A stretch of DNA of 30,469 bases from Trachelipus rathkii (GCA_015478945.1 JABUQX010100432.1:1-30469); one strand, 5' to 3'; shown: positions 1 to 11,397, counted from the stretch's first letter. The notes: a model not told the origin generated them from the letters alone. Numbers and translations are program-made.

Positions 1-27
1 TGCATTGAAAAATAAAATTAACAAATC

Positions 28-340
28 AAAAAGTGTGTCCTCCTAATACCTGGCTTTTGATTTGTAAAACACATTTATGAAGAAAAAAGTCAGTGGTTAT
101 TATTTTTATCTGACCCACTTGGATTTAAGTCTCAAAATGTAAAATTTTTGACATTTTTATGGGTTAAAAATACAAAAATAATCATAAATGCTTTATAAAA
201 TAAGCTACAAGCATCAATTAGGTACCGAATAATGCAGAATTAAATTTAGAACATTTATTATTGAAATAACATTTTTCCTAAAAACTATATTTATGAAGTC
301 ATTGTCAAAAAACTAAAAAAAAATTGTTTTTTAGTTGAAA
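28..340 (+). repeat. Left terminal inverted repeat
   Basis: This stretch pairs in inverse orientation with 3050-3365. Alignment is nearly gap-free for the first 220 bases and weakens inward, where A-rich blocks (for example AAAAACTAAAAA) still match. It is non-coding. Positions 341-522 lie between the repeat and the stop codon of the transposase-like gene and hold only AT-rich sequence, probably its 3' untranslated region. Confidence 0.75.
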
Positions 341-522
341 TAGTGGCATATACTACAAAAATATGACAACGGATACTTTTAATATATTACCACTATGTTC
401 AAATTAACTATCAAGATATAAAATCTTTACAATTGTAGTGCAGTGGTTATTTATATAGAAAACAAAAAAAAAATATATAAAACATTAAAATTTAAAATCA
501 CTTTTAGATTTGAAATTTTTAA

Positions 523-1757
523 TTAATTTCCTGGACCTATTTTGTTTCGAATAACTCCATCTCTGCGATCGTGTCCAACCACAGACGCTGAAGCTTCAGT
601 AACAAGTTTTACATGTCTTTCAACATTTTGGCTGTGACACTCATGTCTTAACTTAAGTGGTTTTTCGATAAATTCAAGTATTTTATCTTCTTCAATCAGT
701 CTCAAAACCGGTGGAATTGTGTGCCATTGGGAAATTGGGGTCATTTTATAATAACATACAGCTTTGAAATTAATCTTGGGCTTTAAAAACACTCTTACAT
801 CTTTATTCACTGAAGGATAATCACTTTCACTAACATTGGCTTCATTGTCATCATCACTCTCAACCGTTCCCCCTACAAAATCATCTTCTTCACCATGAAA
901 GTCTTCTATGAGGCCTTTCAAATGCAAAACTTTATTAACCGCTTTCCTTCTGACCTCTTCATCCTCGTCGGCTAACATTCCAATGAGAATATTTTCACCA
1001 TGAGCAAAATAACTGTTATTATCTATAACTTTATAAATGTTCCCAGCATTTGAATCAGGAAATTTATTGATTCTTTGAATCACATTAAATAGGTTTTTGG
1101 GACCGTCAGTTAAATATTTATTAATCTTAATATCAAACCAACTAGAAAAATACACCTTTCCTATAAATTCGGCAATCAGCTTTAGATTTTTAGTAGGTTT
1201 GGAAATGGATACATAATACCGCAAGATTTTGCATGCTAATGTTAGCCAACGAGAATGGTTCATAGGTCCAACTTCTAAAAAGGCCAAATCATCATCTATG
1301 TTCCTTGTGATTACACCCCAACAGATGCGATAAGCATAGTACTGGTCAGTCGATAAGTCATCAATGATTTTATTGTCTAGTATGACAAATTTTGGATTTG
1401 GAATTGGCCTAAACTTAGCAACACCCCATTTGGAAACATTGCCATTCAGCTGTGAGCCAATGGCTCCAGAAAATTTATCTGGCCCTTTGGTATTTCCATC
1501 AATTTTCATAAAAATATGCCTTAAAGGTAACTCATTTAGATGCAAAATGCAAATATCCCACTGTAATGGAACTCCTAGAAACATTTCCAAATATCTAATG
1601 GAACCACGTGAATGACCAGTATTGACATTGGTTCCATCTGCCTTTGCTAAGTTCAGTCTTGTTTGAAGCTCTGTTCCCTGTAGTGTTTTGAATATTCCAT
1701 GAGCTACATCTATTCCCTTGGCGCTTTTTGGTGTGATGTGATCAAGGTAAAAGTCAT
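523..1757 (-). other. Exon 4 of transposase-like gene (catalytic core)
   Basis: The acceptor is TTCTATTTTCAG (1758-1769). The exon is open for 410 codons to TAA at 525-523. It begins DDFYLDHITPKSAKG and contains ADGTNVNTG (Asp codon 1638-1636), ICILHLNELPLRH with a Cys-x2-His motif (1551-1540), a GP-rich segment, an acidic stretch, and NVERHVKLVTEASASVVG near the end (Glu codons 621-619 and 597-595). An uninterrupted frame this long beside damaged short exons argues for recent decay or for assembly errors at homopolymers rather than ancient decay. Confidence 0.75.
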
Positions 1758-1868
1758 CTGAAAATAGAAATTTCTAATAACATAGGTACAGAATATTTTA
1801 TAAATATAGGTAGTTTAGTTTTCATAATTTATAGGTGCTTGATACTTAGTATTACCTACCTGGCTCAC

Positions 1869-1940
1869 CAGTGATGACATATGACATATGACAATGTAGC
1901 AGGAGCAATAGCTGCACCAGCTCTATCACTTATTTGATAC
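1869..1940 (-). other. Exon 3 of transposase-like gene (SDRAGAAIA motif)
   Basis: The acceptor is TTTTTCAG (1941-1948) and the donor is GTGAGC (1868-1863). The exon encodes YQISDRAGAAIAPATLSYV and contains the first candidate acidic residue (Asp, codon 1927-1925). A 7-bp unit (ATGACAT on the plus strand) is repeated in tandem at 1874-1893; discounting one copy makes the exon 65 nt and gives a phase-1 junction that matches exon 4. Confidence 0.6.
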
Positions 1941-2077
1941 CTGAAAAAGAGATTTTTAGTACTATGTATAAGAAAAATAGCTTTCAATAGGAATTTGGTA
2001 TGAATATATCTCAATGTCTAATGAAGCATTGATTTGTAAGATTGTTTTTTTTTTAATGACAAAACTACTTAAATTAC

Positions 2078-2407
2078 CTGTCACACATTTCAGCAAGCAT
2101 TCGTAGCCTTGTTCGATTTTGCTCAGAACTTGACATTTCTCCATTATAATCAGGATCTGAATCATTACTAATTGAAAATGACTCAGACATTTCAGCATCT
2201 TATTTCTCTATTTCTCCAGATACTTGAGGACTTTCTTCTTCAAGTCCTTGAAAAGAGCAGCTTGCTTTCATCTCAGAAGAATCCAGTTTCCTAGTTTTCT
2301 TTGAACTAAGACTTTCTTGAATAACTCTTTTTTTTTAATTTGGCTTCAGAAGGTGTTTCAGGAACTAGCTTAGAAGTGCAGTAGCCATGCCTGTTGGTTT
2401 TTTGATC
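2078..2407 (-). other. Exon 2 of transposase-like gene (acidic linker)
   Basis: The acceptor is CATTTTCAG at 2408-2416 and the donor is AG/GTAATT at 2078/2077. The first part reads DQKTNRHGYCTSKLVPETPSE; the frame changes at a nine-base T run (2328-2336), and the rest reads through an acidic Ser-rich segment to LRMLAEMCDR. An in-frame TAA at 2200-2202 interrupts it. Length 330 minus one base leaves the two-base overhang that completes the Arg codon with the first base of exon 3. Confidence 0.65.
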
Positions 2408-2520
2408 CTGAAAATGGAAAAATTCTATAAAACACTTTTTATCTCTACCTACTGGATGTTAAATATAATTTTAAGTTTGAATTGAGAATTTGAGTAAATG
2501 CTTTAAAGCTGGGTCTAAAC

Positions 2521-2977
2521 TTTTGATGTTATACTCTCCTTATAAAACTTGTAATCTTCATCTGTCTTTTTAATAGAAACTTCTTTTCAATTTCTGCTAG
2601 TTTCTTGTGGCCTTTTTGATGTACATCAAATAGTTGATTTGCCTCTTCTATAAAACCTGCTGCATCAGTTTCATATTTTTGTCCTCTTTTCTTTTGTCAT
2701 AGTTCACAAATTTATAAAAAATTTCAATGTAACTGCTGAGCTTTGTTTTAATTTCAATGACAGATATTGGATAAACATTATAATTTACACATAGATTGAA
2801 TAGTTCTACACTAACATCTCTCTGAAAACTGTCTTTCCTATAGTCTTTAAAGTAAAGACATCTTTCAAGCACTTGCTTTAAAGTGGGAAGTTTTCCAAAA
2901 GGAAATTCTTCTAAGGGTTTGAAGCATTCATCCACAATGTATTTATTTGATTTATTTGCTGTTTTTCTTGTAGACAT
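2521..2977 (-). other. Exon 1 of transposase-like gene (N-terminal region)
   Basis: The exon starts at ATG 2977 and is open to about 2680 (MSTRKTANKSNKYIVDE...). It continues in two further frames: through FIEEANQLFDVHQK, then KTDEDYKFYKESITSK. Both frame changes coincide with five-base T runs on the plus strand (2676-2680 and 2567-2571). With one base added at each, the exon is 459 nt, a whole number of codons, matching a phase-0 junction. The donor GTTTAG after 2521 is weak. The N-terminal region is charged and helical, with no recognised DNA-binding motif. Confidence 0.65.
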
Positions 2978-3049
2978 CGCTAAATATATTAAAATTGATG
3001 ATATTTATTTAATTATGTATCTGAAAAAAACAACCAAATAGATATTAAA

Positions 3050-3386
3050 TGAGTCAATTTTGGAAAAGTCGATTTGTTTTTAGTTTTTCTGTAAATAACT
3101 TTTTTAAATATAGGTGTTACAAGAATAAACATTGTTTAAAATGAAATTCTGCATCTTTTAATGTACAATCTATACACATTGAACAAATATTAAGCATTTT
3201 ATGAAGACTTTAAGGATTTTTAACCTAAGAAATTTGACAATTTTTATAGTTCTTTTATATAACCTCAAGTGGGTCGGCTAAAACTGGCAACCAAATTTTT
3301 TTTTTTTTTGTCATAAATCTTCATGTTGCATCAAAAGCCAAGTAATTAGAGGGGACACTTTTTTATTTTTAGGATTCGGCCCACCT
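3050..3386 (-). repeat. Right terminal inverted repeat
   Basis: This is the inverse partner of 28-340. The block AGCCAAGTAATTAGAGGGG (3337-3355) reverse-complements to the left CCTAATACCTGGCTT region. The terminal bases reach GGCCCACCT at 3378-3386, followed at once by TTAA and a (TA)n run. It contains the promoter side of the minus-strand gene, but I see no clear TATA element. Confidence 0.7.
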
Positions 3387-3406
3387 TTAAATATATATAT
3401 ATATAT

Positions 3407-3600
3407 ATTTTTTTTTTTAGTAACACCACCACTTACGGGCAGAGGCCCTGATCTAGGAGGGGGTGTGCTCAATTTTTAAATCTGAGCAAGACGGAGCGAA
3501 GAGAATGGCTCACACAAACACGACCGACCAGTGACAGACCTGGGTCTCTCCTTAGATGGGCGAGTGCTCTCCACGCTGAGTATTACGGACTATCTTGGTG
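3407..3600 (-). mobile_element. Possible tRNA-derived SINE
   Basis: Read on the minus strand, 3592-3525 resembles a tRNA-like head: GTGGAGAGCACTCGCC is like an A-box region and GAGACCCAGGTCTGTCAC like a degenerate B box. The body ends in an A run (plus-strand T run 3407-3418) followed by (TA)n at 3391-3408, as expected for a SINE tail. No target-site duplication was confirmed. 3601-3834 holds nothing I recognise except a direct repeat of ATACTTTCTC near 3809-3830. Confidence 0.4.
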
Positions 3601-3831
3601 CTTGATCCATTCCTTCTTGACCTATACGAGCCGACTCCGCCGAATGTACGAAGAAAATCTTCCTAATGAACAAAATACGCCATTAAATTTCATATCCTTT
3701 AAGAGAAGAGAAAATTAGAAAAAGAAGTACTCAGCTCAATCAATCAATACAGAAGAAATCCTCCCTTTTATATGTAGTTCAATATCGGCGGTGAATGCAT
3801 ACTTTCTCATACTTTCTCATACAATGCATAC

Positions 3832-3834
<3 letters not shown>

Positions 3835-3862
<28 letters not shown>

Positions 3863-3912
3863 GTAATAATATATATATATATATATATGTAATAACTCTT
3901 TAAGGGCTTTAT

Positions 3913-3948
<36 letters not shown>

Positions 3949-4061
3949 CTTAATATATATAACTATATATATATATATATATATATATAACTCTTTGCTG
4001 CTATGCTGCTGCTCTTTATCTGCTGTATAGTAACTATATATATATATATATATATATATAA
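3835..4061. repeat. (TA)n-rich microsatellite
   Basis: Several (TA)n blocks are separated by short islands (AACTCTTTAAGGGCTTTATAAC; a GCTGCT stretch near 4001-4015). It abuts the 5' LTR directly, so the LTR element probably inserted into a TA tract. Confidence 0.9.
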
Positions 4062-4168
4062 TAGTACTCCATTAAAATTGTTATTTGTAAAGAATTTAAA
4101 TTTATGTTCGAACTTATGCTAAGAAGTTTGCGCAAAGCTAAATTTTAGCATAAAGTCAGAAAATGAAT

Positions 4169-4176
4169 TATATAAA
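4169..4176 (+). promoter_or_regulatory. LTR TATA box
   Basis: TATATAAA precedes CCCGCCTTG; the same motif occurs at 5789-5796 in the 3' LTR at the equivalent position. Confidence 0.6.
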
Positions 4177-4468
4177 CCCGCCTTGTCGAGATACTCACTC
4201 ATAAGAATCCCTAAAGTTACTAATTCAGTCTTACTACCTCTCTCGGAAACTCAATCGCCCAAAAATAAGACTCAAGAAATTTTAATCTCAACTGGGAAGG
4301 TAAAGAGCCGGCCAAGTCACCGAGAAGCCAAATCTTCGACTCGCAAAACTCAAGAACGAAAGTCACCCAGAAGGGGAGGTAAAACATCGGCTAAGCCCAA
4401 GACTTATCAAAAATTTGAGAGAGAAAGAGTATCTCAGCAACGGGCAAACTTTTATTACCTTTATGGTA

Positions 4469-4474
4469 AATAAA
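4469..4474 (+). promoter_or_regulatory. LTR polyadenylation signal
   Basis: AATAAA lies about 300 bp after the TATA box, in the place expected for the R region; an equivalent TAAATAAATA occurs near 6096-6105 in the second LTR. Confidence 0.45.
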
Positions 4475-4575
4475 TACATCAGATAAAATTTGGATTTTTA
4501 AATTTCCACCATTAATTATATAGAGCCTTGCTCTCAAAAGAAATCACCAACTTAGCAAGTTCTTCCCTATATAAT

Positions 4576-4589
4576 TGGTGAACCCGGAG
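4576..4589 (+). promoter_or_regulatory. Putative tRNA primer-binding site
   Basis: TGGTGAACCCGGAG begins with TGG, complementary to the CCA end of a tRNA, directly after the 5' LTR. I cannot name the tRNA from memory. Confidence 0.5.
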
Positions 4590-4879
4590 AAAAACACCCA
4601 GAACTTCAATCAGTGCCTTCTGATAAGCAAAGGAAAACAATCGAAATGAAGAAAAAGAAAAAATAATACTAAAACTTCCAAATAAGATCACTTCAAAAAG
4701 ATGACTCAAGCAAACATTATCGATACAAACTACTTCTCAATCTCAATAAATTTTGGATTATGGTCAGAAACTCGTTTTTGGAATCCACTACGAACTCAGA
4801 TTTCTTTTCGAATTCTAAATGGTTCTGTGCCATCTCCCATTTTTAATACGTTTCCTTCGTATCAAGAAATTTACCATTA

Positions 4880-5050
4880 AAATAAAGAAACTAGATTTCA
4901 GGCAATTTTGCCTCTACAAATGTCCCACAATGTTTCTTTCATGCCCGAAGCTTTGAAAAATGTTTACGTTCGGTTGATCGAATCAAGAAAACATTAGAAA
5001 CGCCTTATAATGGACCTTCCCTTGGATACACCGATTCGACCAATGTTGCC
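4880..5050 (+). pseudogene. Integrase C-terminal module remnant, copy 1
   Basis: Starting with ACTAGATTTCAGGCAATTTTGCC, this piece reads, with a frame change, VYVR then DRIKKTLETPYNGPSL. The Lys-Lys ... Pro-Tyr-x-Gly-Pro pattern is that of the GPY/F region at the C-terminus of Gypsy integrases. It is interrupted and has no intact frame. 4590-4879 upstream shows no recognisable coding. Confidence 0.5.
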
Positions 5051-5079
5051 TATTAAATATTTATAAAAAAATTATCTCT

Positions 5080-5321
5080 ACAATAAAAGACTAGATTTTA
5101 TTCAATCTTCGCCTCTACATATGTCACGAAGCTTTAAAAACATGCACACATGTGGTGATCGAATCAAGAAAACATCAGAAGCTCCATTACTGACTGGACC
5201 TTTCCTTGTTATTCAACTATGCAATCGACATTCAGTGCCAACAGAAGAAGAATTTACGCCGAAATCCAAGACGTCAAGTGGCATTCTCCAAGCGAACTTA
5301 TGTGCGATATATTTAATTTAA
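5080..5321 (+). pseudogene. Integrase C-terminal module remnant, copy 2
   Basis: It begins with an ACTAGATTTTATTCAATCTTCGCC block like copy 1. The frame 5121-5321 (66 codons) reads DRIKKTSEAPLLTGPFLVIQ, then NRHSVPTEEE, again like a Gypsy integrase GPY/F region. The two modules are diverged direct duplicates about 200 bp apart, suggesting duplication within the element. Confidence 0.5.
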
Positions 5322-5365
5322 ATATTTATATATGACATTATTGTATTTTTATATATTCAAATATT

Positions 5366-5545
5366 TGTATGTATGTTTAGATCTTCGGATGTAACCAGAT
5401 ATGCTTGTATTTGAATATTTTTGCATTTTATACTATTTTTGTCTTCAAATGTTTGTATGTCTACTTATGTCTTTGGACATAATTAGATATGCTTGCATTT
5501 GAAAGTACTTTTACTTTATGTATTTTACTTATTCTTTTTAACTCA
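5366..5545 (+). repeat. Two-copy ~88-bp direct repeat
   Basis: Unit 1 (about 5366-5453) and unit 2 (about 5454-5545) share TGTATGT, CAGATATGCTTGTATTTGAA versus TAGATATGCTTGCATTTGAA, and a following ACTATTTTTGTCTT-like T-rich part. The rest, to 5685, is AT-rich with no coding signal. Confidence 0.6.
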
Positions 5546-5685
5546 TTGAAATGTTCTATATATTTGTGAGCATTGTTAAATGCCCACAAATATGTATACA
5601 TTTGAACGATGATTAGTTTTTTTAAATCTTGTATAATTATTATTACATACTTTCTCACTCCGTGTTTAGTTAGCGTTGGAAGTAA

Positions 5686-6305
<620 letters not shown>

Positions 6306-6345
6306 TTTTTTTATTTCTCTCTCACACTCAATCTATACTCACTAT

Positions 6346-6475
6346 TAGTGATGGGACGATTATGAAATTTTGCCGATGACGATGACGATTATTTGTAGTA
6401 AATTTTGCCGATGACGATGACGATGCCCATGCCGATGACCGATGACGATTATTTGAAAAAATATATATTGAAAAA
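6346..6475. mobile_element. Small element end with GATGGGACGATTA terminus
   Basis: TAGTGATGGGACGATTA at about 6346-6362 is followed by repeated GCCGATGACGATGACGATTATTTG. The same terminal bases and the same GATGAC repeats occur inverted at 12230-12352. The GTGATGGGACGATTA style of end is like those of non-autonomous hAT elements. The region runs straight into another (CT)n(TA)n array. Confidence 0.5.
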
Positions 6476-6478
6476 AAT

Positions 6479-7084
<606 letters not shown>

Positions 7085-7150
7085 CAAGGCTGTAGACAGG
7101 GGGGTCAGGGGAGGTTCAACCCCCCGAAATTATTTAAGCGATCAAAATTT
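7085..7150. other. GC-rich hairpin island, probable repeat end
   Basis: GGGGGG at 7099-7104 can pair with CCCCCC at 7120-7125 in otherwise AT-only sequence. The GGCTGTAG...GGTTCAACCCCCCGAAAT wording resembles the end of a dispersed invertebrate repeat that I cannot name. Confidence 0.35.
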
Positions 7151-7169
7151 TTGATTCCTTAAGTCTCTT

Positions 7170-7655
<486 letters not shown>

Positions 7656-7756
7656 TAATGAATATGAAAAGTATTTATTAATGGAAATGAGGAGACAGGT
7701 TTGTGATCCGTAACGATTTCTTAGGTGAAGTGGCTGTTCCTCACATATATATATAT

Positions 7757-7842
7757 AATATTTAGACCAGGGACTTAAATGTAAAGGTTTCCAAGTTTGC
7801 AGATGATAGCAAATTTGCTACCTCAGTTAGGAATAATGATGG
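7757..7842 (+). pseudogene. Reverse-transcriptase fragment (FADD motif)
   Basis: One frame reads NVKVSKFADDSKFATSVRN before a stop. KFADDSK is the catalytic Asp-Asp motif of a non-LTR reverse transcriptase (the polymerase Mg-binding site). In a LINE protein this motif lies after the sequence encoded further on at 8491-8990, so this is a piece of a different copy or family placed in front of the next LINE. Confidence 0.55.
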
Positions 7843-9830
7843 ATGTATAAATATTTAAAAGATAAGGAGGGAGCTGTAATCGTTGATGGGATTAGCAAGT
7901 TCATTCCTTCTTCAACTAAATCTTTTTCTCTTCATAAACCATGGTTCGATCGTGCTTGTTCTCTGGCCATTCAGGCTAGAGACGGTGCGTATCAGGGGTG
8001 GAAAAATTCTCGTTCTCCAATCACTCTCGCCAATTTTCATTTAGCTAGAAATCGTTGCAGGGATACTCTTCGACGAGCCAAGCGGGCTTTCATCAAACGA
8101 AGTGCACCCTTCCTTGGTTCTCCTGCTGACAAATCTTTCTGGCCTCTTGCCAGCATCTCTTACAGCTTCTGTAATCTCTATCCTCCTGAAGGTTCTGTTG
8201 CTAATTCTCCAACTGAAAGGCCAATCTCTTCGGCCTCCTATTTTCCACTAACGTTGAGTTAGTAGAAAATAGGAGGCATTCTTCCTCCTCCTTCTCCTCT
8301 CAAGTGTCCTATGTCTTTGCCTGTGATTACATTTGATTGGGTGCATAGGCCCCTGAAATCTATGAAGGATAGGAATACGGGTGGCCCAGATGGCATTCCT
8401 CCACAAGTTTTGAGGGAGTGTGCTTCCGTGCTATCCCCGCCTCCCTCGTTCAACTATACTCCTATGTCTCAATACTAGCACTTTCCCTCAGTGTTGGAAG
8501 CTCGCTACATGTCCAACCTATTCCGAAAAAAAGGAAGCCGCTCTGATCCTTTTAACTATAGCGCTATAGCTCTCATTTGTATTCTATCTAAAATCTTTGA
8601 AACCCTTCTCAACTCTCACTTCTTAGATTATCTGGAAACTCATTCCATTCTTTCCGATAGCCAGTACGGCTTTCAGCGCTCGAGGTCTTCTGGCGACATA
8701 CTTTCCTATCTAACCGATTTATGGTTTTCAGCTATTAGGAACTACGGGGAGACTTGCGTGGTGGCACTTGACATATCCAATGCATTTCTGACCGAGTATG
8801 GCTGCAATCACTTTCACTATCACTCCCCTCAGCTTCAGTTTTCTACTTTCTCTTTGCTTGGTATGCGCAGCTTTATCTCAGTCTCTCAATATCGGCTGTT
8901 GTTGATGGGGCGATTTCTTCCTTTTCTGTCAATAGTGGTGTTCCTCAGGGGTTCTGTCTTATCTCTACTTTATTTCTACTTTCATTAATGATCTTCTTAC
9001 TGCATATAGCTCTGCTCACTTATGTAAAAGATGAACTTGACCTAGTTCTTCAAACTCATTTCGGAGTTCTGCTTCCTCTTTTTACTTTAAAAAAATTGCC
9101 TCTCGTCTTAATCTTTCCTATTCTATTCTCGCTGATCTGGATAAAATTTCGGATGGATCGTCTCAAGCCTTGAAATTCCAATTCTTTCAAAAACCCAACT
9201 TCTGCGAAATACCACCTACAAAACGCATTCCAGAGAAAAAAAACATCTCGCTTTGACAGTTCTCAATCTCTCTGTGACAATATAAAACATCCTTTGGCAT
9301 GTAACATATGTAGAAATATGGCGACCTCATGTCACAACGTTTGCTAGAATCCTCAAAGAAACTAAGTTCTATTTGAACTGTTGAGACTTTTTATCTCTTC
9401 TCAGTTGCTCCAGCTAGAAGGGGGTCTCAACCCGCCCTTGTGGAGTACGCTCTATATCTGGGGAGGCTCTTGTTTTCACTTACAGCTTTGGACAGGAGAT
9501 CGTCTGCAAAGGGCCAAAGAGGCTTGCTCAGCTGTTCTGTTGGTGCTTTTCTCTATTCGCAGGCACCTGGCAGCAGGAGTATAGAACTTATCATTTTGCG
9601 TACCACACCACTTTGAGACGCCCTCATGCTTTGCAGAAATTGCTGCCTCTATAGTTGTCATTTGTGACCTGAGTATTTGTTTCCCGCGAGGCTAGTTCAG
9701 CACGGCGTAATTTAGCTGCTTCTTTTACACCACCTCAATTCATAGCTGATTCTCTTCCCATCTTCTGGCATGTGCCACTGATTTAATTTTCCCTCACTTT
9801 AAAAATGAAGTAGCGCTTATCTGCACGTAA
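7843..9830 (+). pseudogene. Decayed jockey-like LINE, ORF2 (RT) remnant
   Basis: The order of segments follows a jockey-type ORF2. 7843-8262 holds KPWFDRACSLAIQARDGAY and RNRCRDTLRRAKRAF (linker after the endonuclease). About 8270-8450 holds GGPDGIPPQVLRECA. 8491-8790 holds the RT fingers/palm (SDPFNYSAIALICILSKIFE, SDSQYGFQRSRSSGD, VALDISNAF). About 8920-8960 has SVNSGVPQG in another frame. 9381-9584 is the C-terminal part (WSTLYIWGGSCFHLQLW). At least four frame changes and several stops show it is dead. The endonuclease part and 5' end are missing. No target-site duplication was found. Confidence 0.7.
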
Positions 9831-10440
9831 TTTGCTAGGGTGGCACCGACATGCCTCCCTTCCCGGGCCAGAAGGGCTCAAGGCTGTGAGATAAGTGGAA
9901 TTACGAGAACTGTAAAATCCTTAAGGTAGGGCTTACAGATACCAAAGCGCCCAAGTGAAACCCCAAAATCCCTATACTTGTCAAACATCATTAAGATTAT
10001 CTACAAAGAAAATCGCTCTTCCAGCATTGCGTACCTGCCACAGATCCCGACCATGCTCCATTCGCAACCATACTTTTACTGTTTCAAACTTAATTTTAAC
10101 CTTTAGACTTCCTAGCGCTCACACACACAAAATCTACCATGACTCTCTACCACAAGTCACTCATCAAGATTGCAACTCCTTTCTGTCCCCCTTTCATTCC
10201 TTTCCACACAAACACAAAACACATTTCACACCACACTCATTTTCACCTGTTTCTTCCATCTTTGTTTCAGTGCACGCTAGCAAATCAAATTTTACAACTT
10301 TCTAAATCATCCATCACCTCTCACCTCTTCTCCTTAACATTTATTCCTCTGACATTCCACGTACCCATACGGGTTCATACAATTTCGCCGAAAGATAGAA
10401 CGCCTGCCCGATCAGCCTTCTCTGAGCCATGTGTATTGTG
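9831..10440. other. Unassigned sequence after the LINE
   Basis: This stretch is moderately GC-rich. About 9955-10330 is C- and T-rich on the plus strand, with short open frames rich in His, Ser and Thr and no recognisable domain. It may be LINE-derived sequence of either orientation; I see no firm evidence. Confidence 0.3.
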
Positions 10441-10737
10441 GCGAGGTAGTGATGAGTGGGCGGCCGATCCAGCTTCTGCCATCACTTGGATTTGCCTTCT
10501 ATGACACGCAAGACATACGATGTCGGCAATTTTCTCCACACATAGGGATATAAGGGATAGGGATGTCTGTAAGATATATTCTAGAAGAGGGGTGTGGGTA
10601 TAAGTATAATATGATATGTGGATAAAAGATGATGTCTCTAAGATGTTGTCTGGAGGGTTGAAGTGGCGGATATGAGACGCAGAACAGAAGGCGAACCATT
10701 AGGCACTGGAATGTCATACATGCCATAATCTCATATG
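10440..10737 (+). repeat. Dispersed repeat, copy 1
   Basis: It shares GACATACGATGTCGGCAATTT, ATAAGGGATAGGGATGTCTGTA, and GCGAACCATT...GCACTGGAATGTCATACAT with 11105-11397 in the same order and orientation. Both copies end at a (TA)n tract. The head (GCGGCCGATCCAGC / GCAGCCGATCAGC) is also shared. It behaves like the 3' part of a retroposon with a TA tail; no coding capacity. Confidence 0.6.
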
Positions 10738-11090
<353 letters not shown>

Positions 11091-11104
11091 TTAATGGCAA
11101 AAGA

Positions 11105-11397
11105 TAAGAGGTGGTGGTGGGCAGCCGATCAGCTACCACCATCGCCCGGTTGCCGTATTACCATGACATAAGACATACGATGTCGGCAATTTTTTCTCAC
11201 ATAAGGGATATAAGGGATAGGGATGTCTGTAGATGTTGTCTAGAAAGGGGTGGCCAGGGTAGCGAAAGTATGTATTTTGATAATAATTAAAAGATGGTGT
11301 CAGATGTTGTCTGGAGGATGAGTGTGGATATGAACTGCAGAACAGAAAGGCGAACCATTAAGCACTGGAATGTCATACATACCATAATCCAAGAAGA
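11105..11397 (+). repeat. Dispersed repeat, copy 2
   Basis: Second copy of the 10440-10737 repeat. It differs by substitutions and short indels (for example GGGTGGCCAGGGTAGCG is specific to this copy) and is again followed by (TA)n. Confidence 0.6.

Larger units (their letters stand above)
523..2977 (-). pseudogene. Four-exon transposase-like gene with frame lesions
   Basis: The gene reads from ATG at 2977 to the stop at 523 through exons 2977-2521, 2407-2078, 1940-1869 and 1757-523. Acceptors end in CAG after pyrimidine tracts; donors are GTTTAG (weak), GTAATT and GTGAGC. Intron phases are 0, 2 and 1 if one base is allowed for at 2676-2680, 2567-2571 and 2328-2336 and one 7-bp repeat is discounted at 1874-1893; the product would then be about 695 aa. 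One in-frame TAA remains at 2200-2202. I recognise the pattern as a widespread, unnamed multicopy invertebrate protein family. Candidate RNase H-fold residues are Asp in SDRAG (exon 3), Asp in ADGTNVNTG, a Cys-x2-His motif (ICILH) and a late Glu in NVERHVKLVTE. Transposase function is inferred from these motifs plus the flanking TIRs. It may be an inactive copy, or sequencing errors may mimic damage. Confidence 0.7.
1..3386 (-). mobile_element. DNA transposon with long TIRs and a spliced transposase-like gene
   Basis: Positions 28-340 and 3050-3365 align as inverted repeats at roughly 65-70% by eye; the best block contains TGGCTTTTGAT (left) and its inverse at about 3331-3341, and a GACCCACTT block is shared further in. 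They enclose a four-exon minus-strand gene. The right edge appears to be near 3386, where GGCCCACCT meets TTAA (3387-3390). The left edge probably lies before position 1, because the right outer 20 bp have no clear partner here. Size, TIRs and a transposase-like product fit a cut-and-paste element. The superfamily is uncertain: a TTAA target would fit Kolobok or piggyBac-type elements, but only one flank is visible. Confidence 0.75.
4062..4573 (+). repeat. 5' LTR
   Basis: It matches 5686-6190 along its length, with small indels. Shared blocks include TAGTACTCCATTA at the start, AAATTTTAGCATAAA, ATCTTCGACTCGCAAAACT, and CCATTAATTATATAG near the end. The apparent reading frame at 4183-4473 lies inside this repeat and is not preserved in the other copy, so I do not call it a gene. 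Confidence 0.75.

Noticed and set aside
1364..1615. 83-codon plus-strand frame
   Set aside because: Antisense shadow of exon 4 of the transposase-like gene.
3525..3592. Functional tRNA gene
   Set aside because: The B-box-like part is degenerate and no acceptor stem closes; a SINE head is more likely.
4183..4473. 96-codon basic frame
   Set aside because: Lies wholly inside the 5' LTR and is not conserved in the 3' LTR copy.
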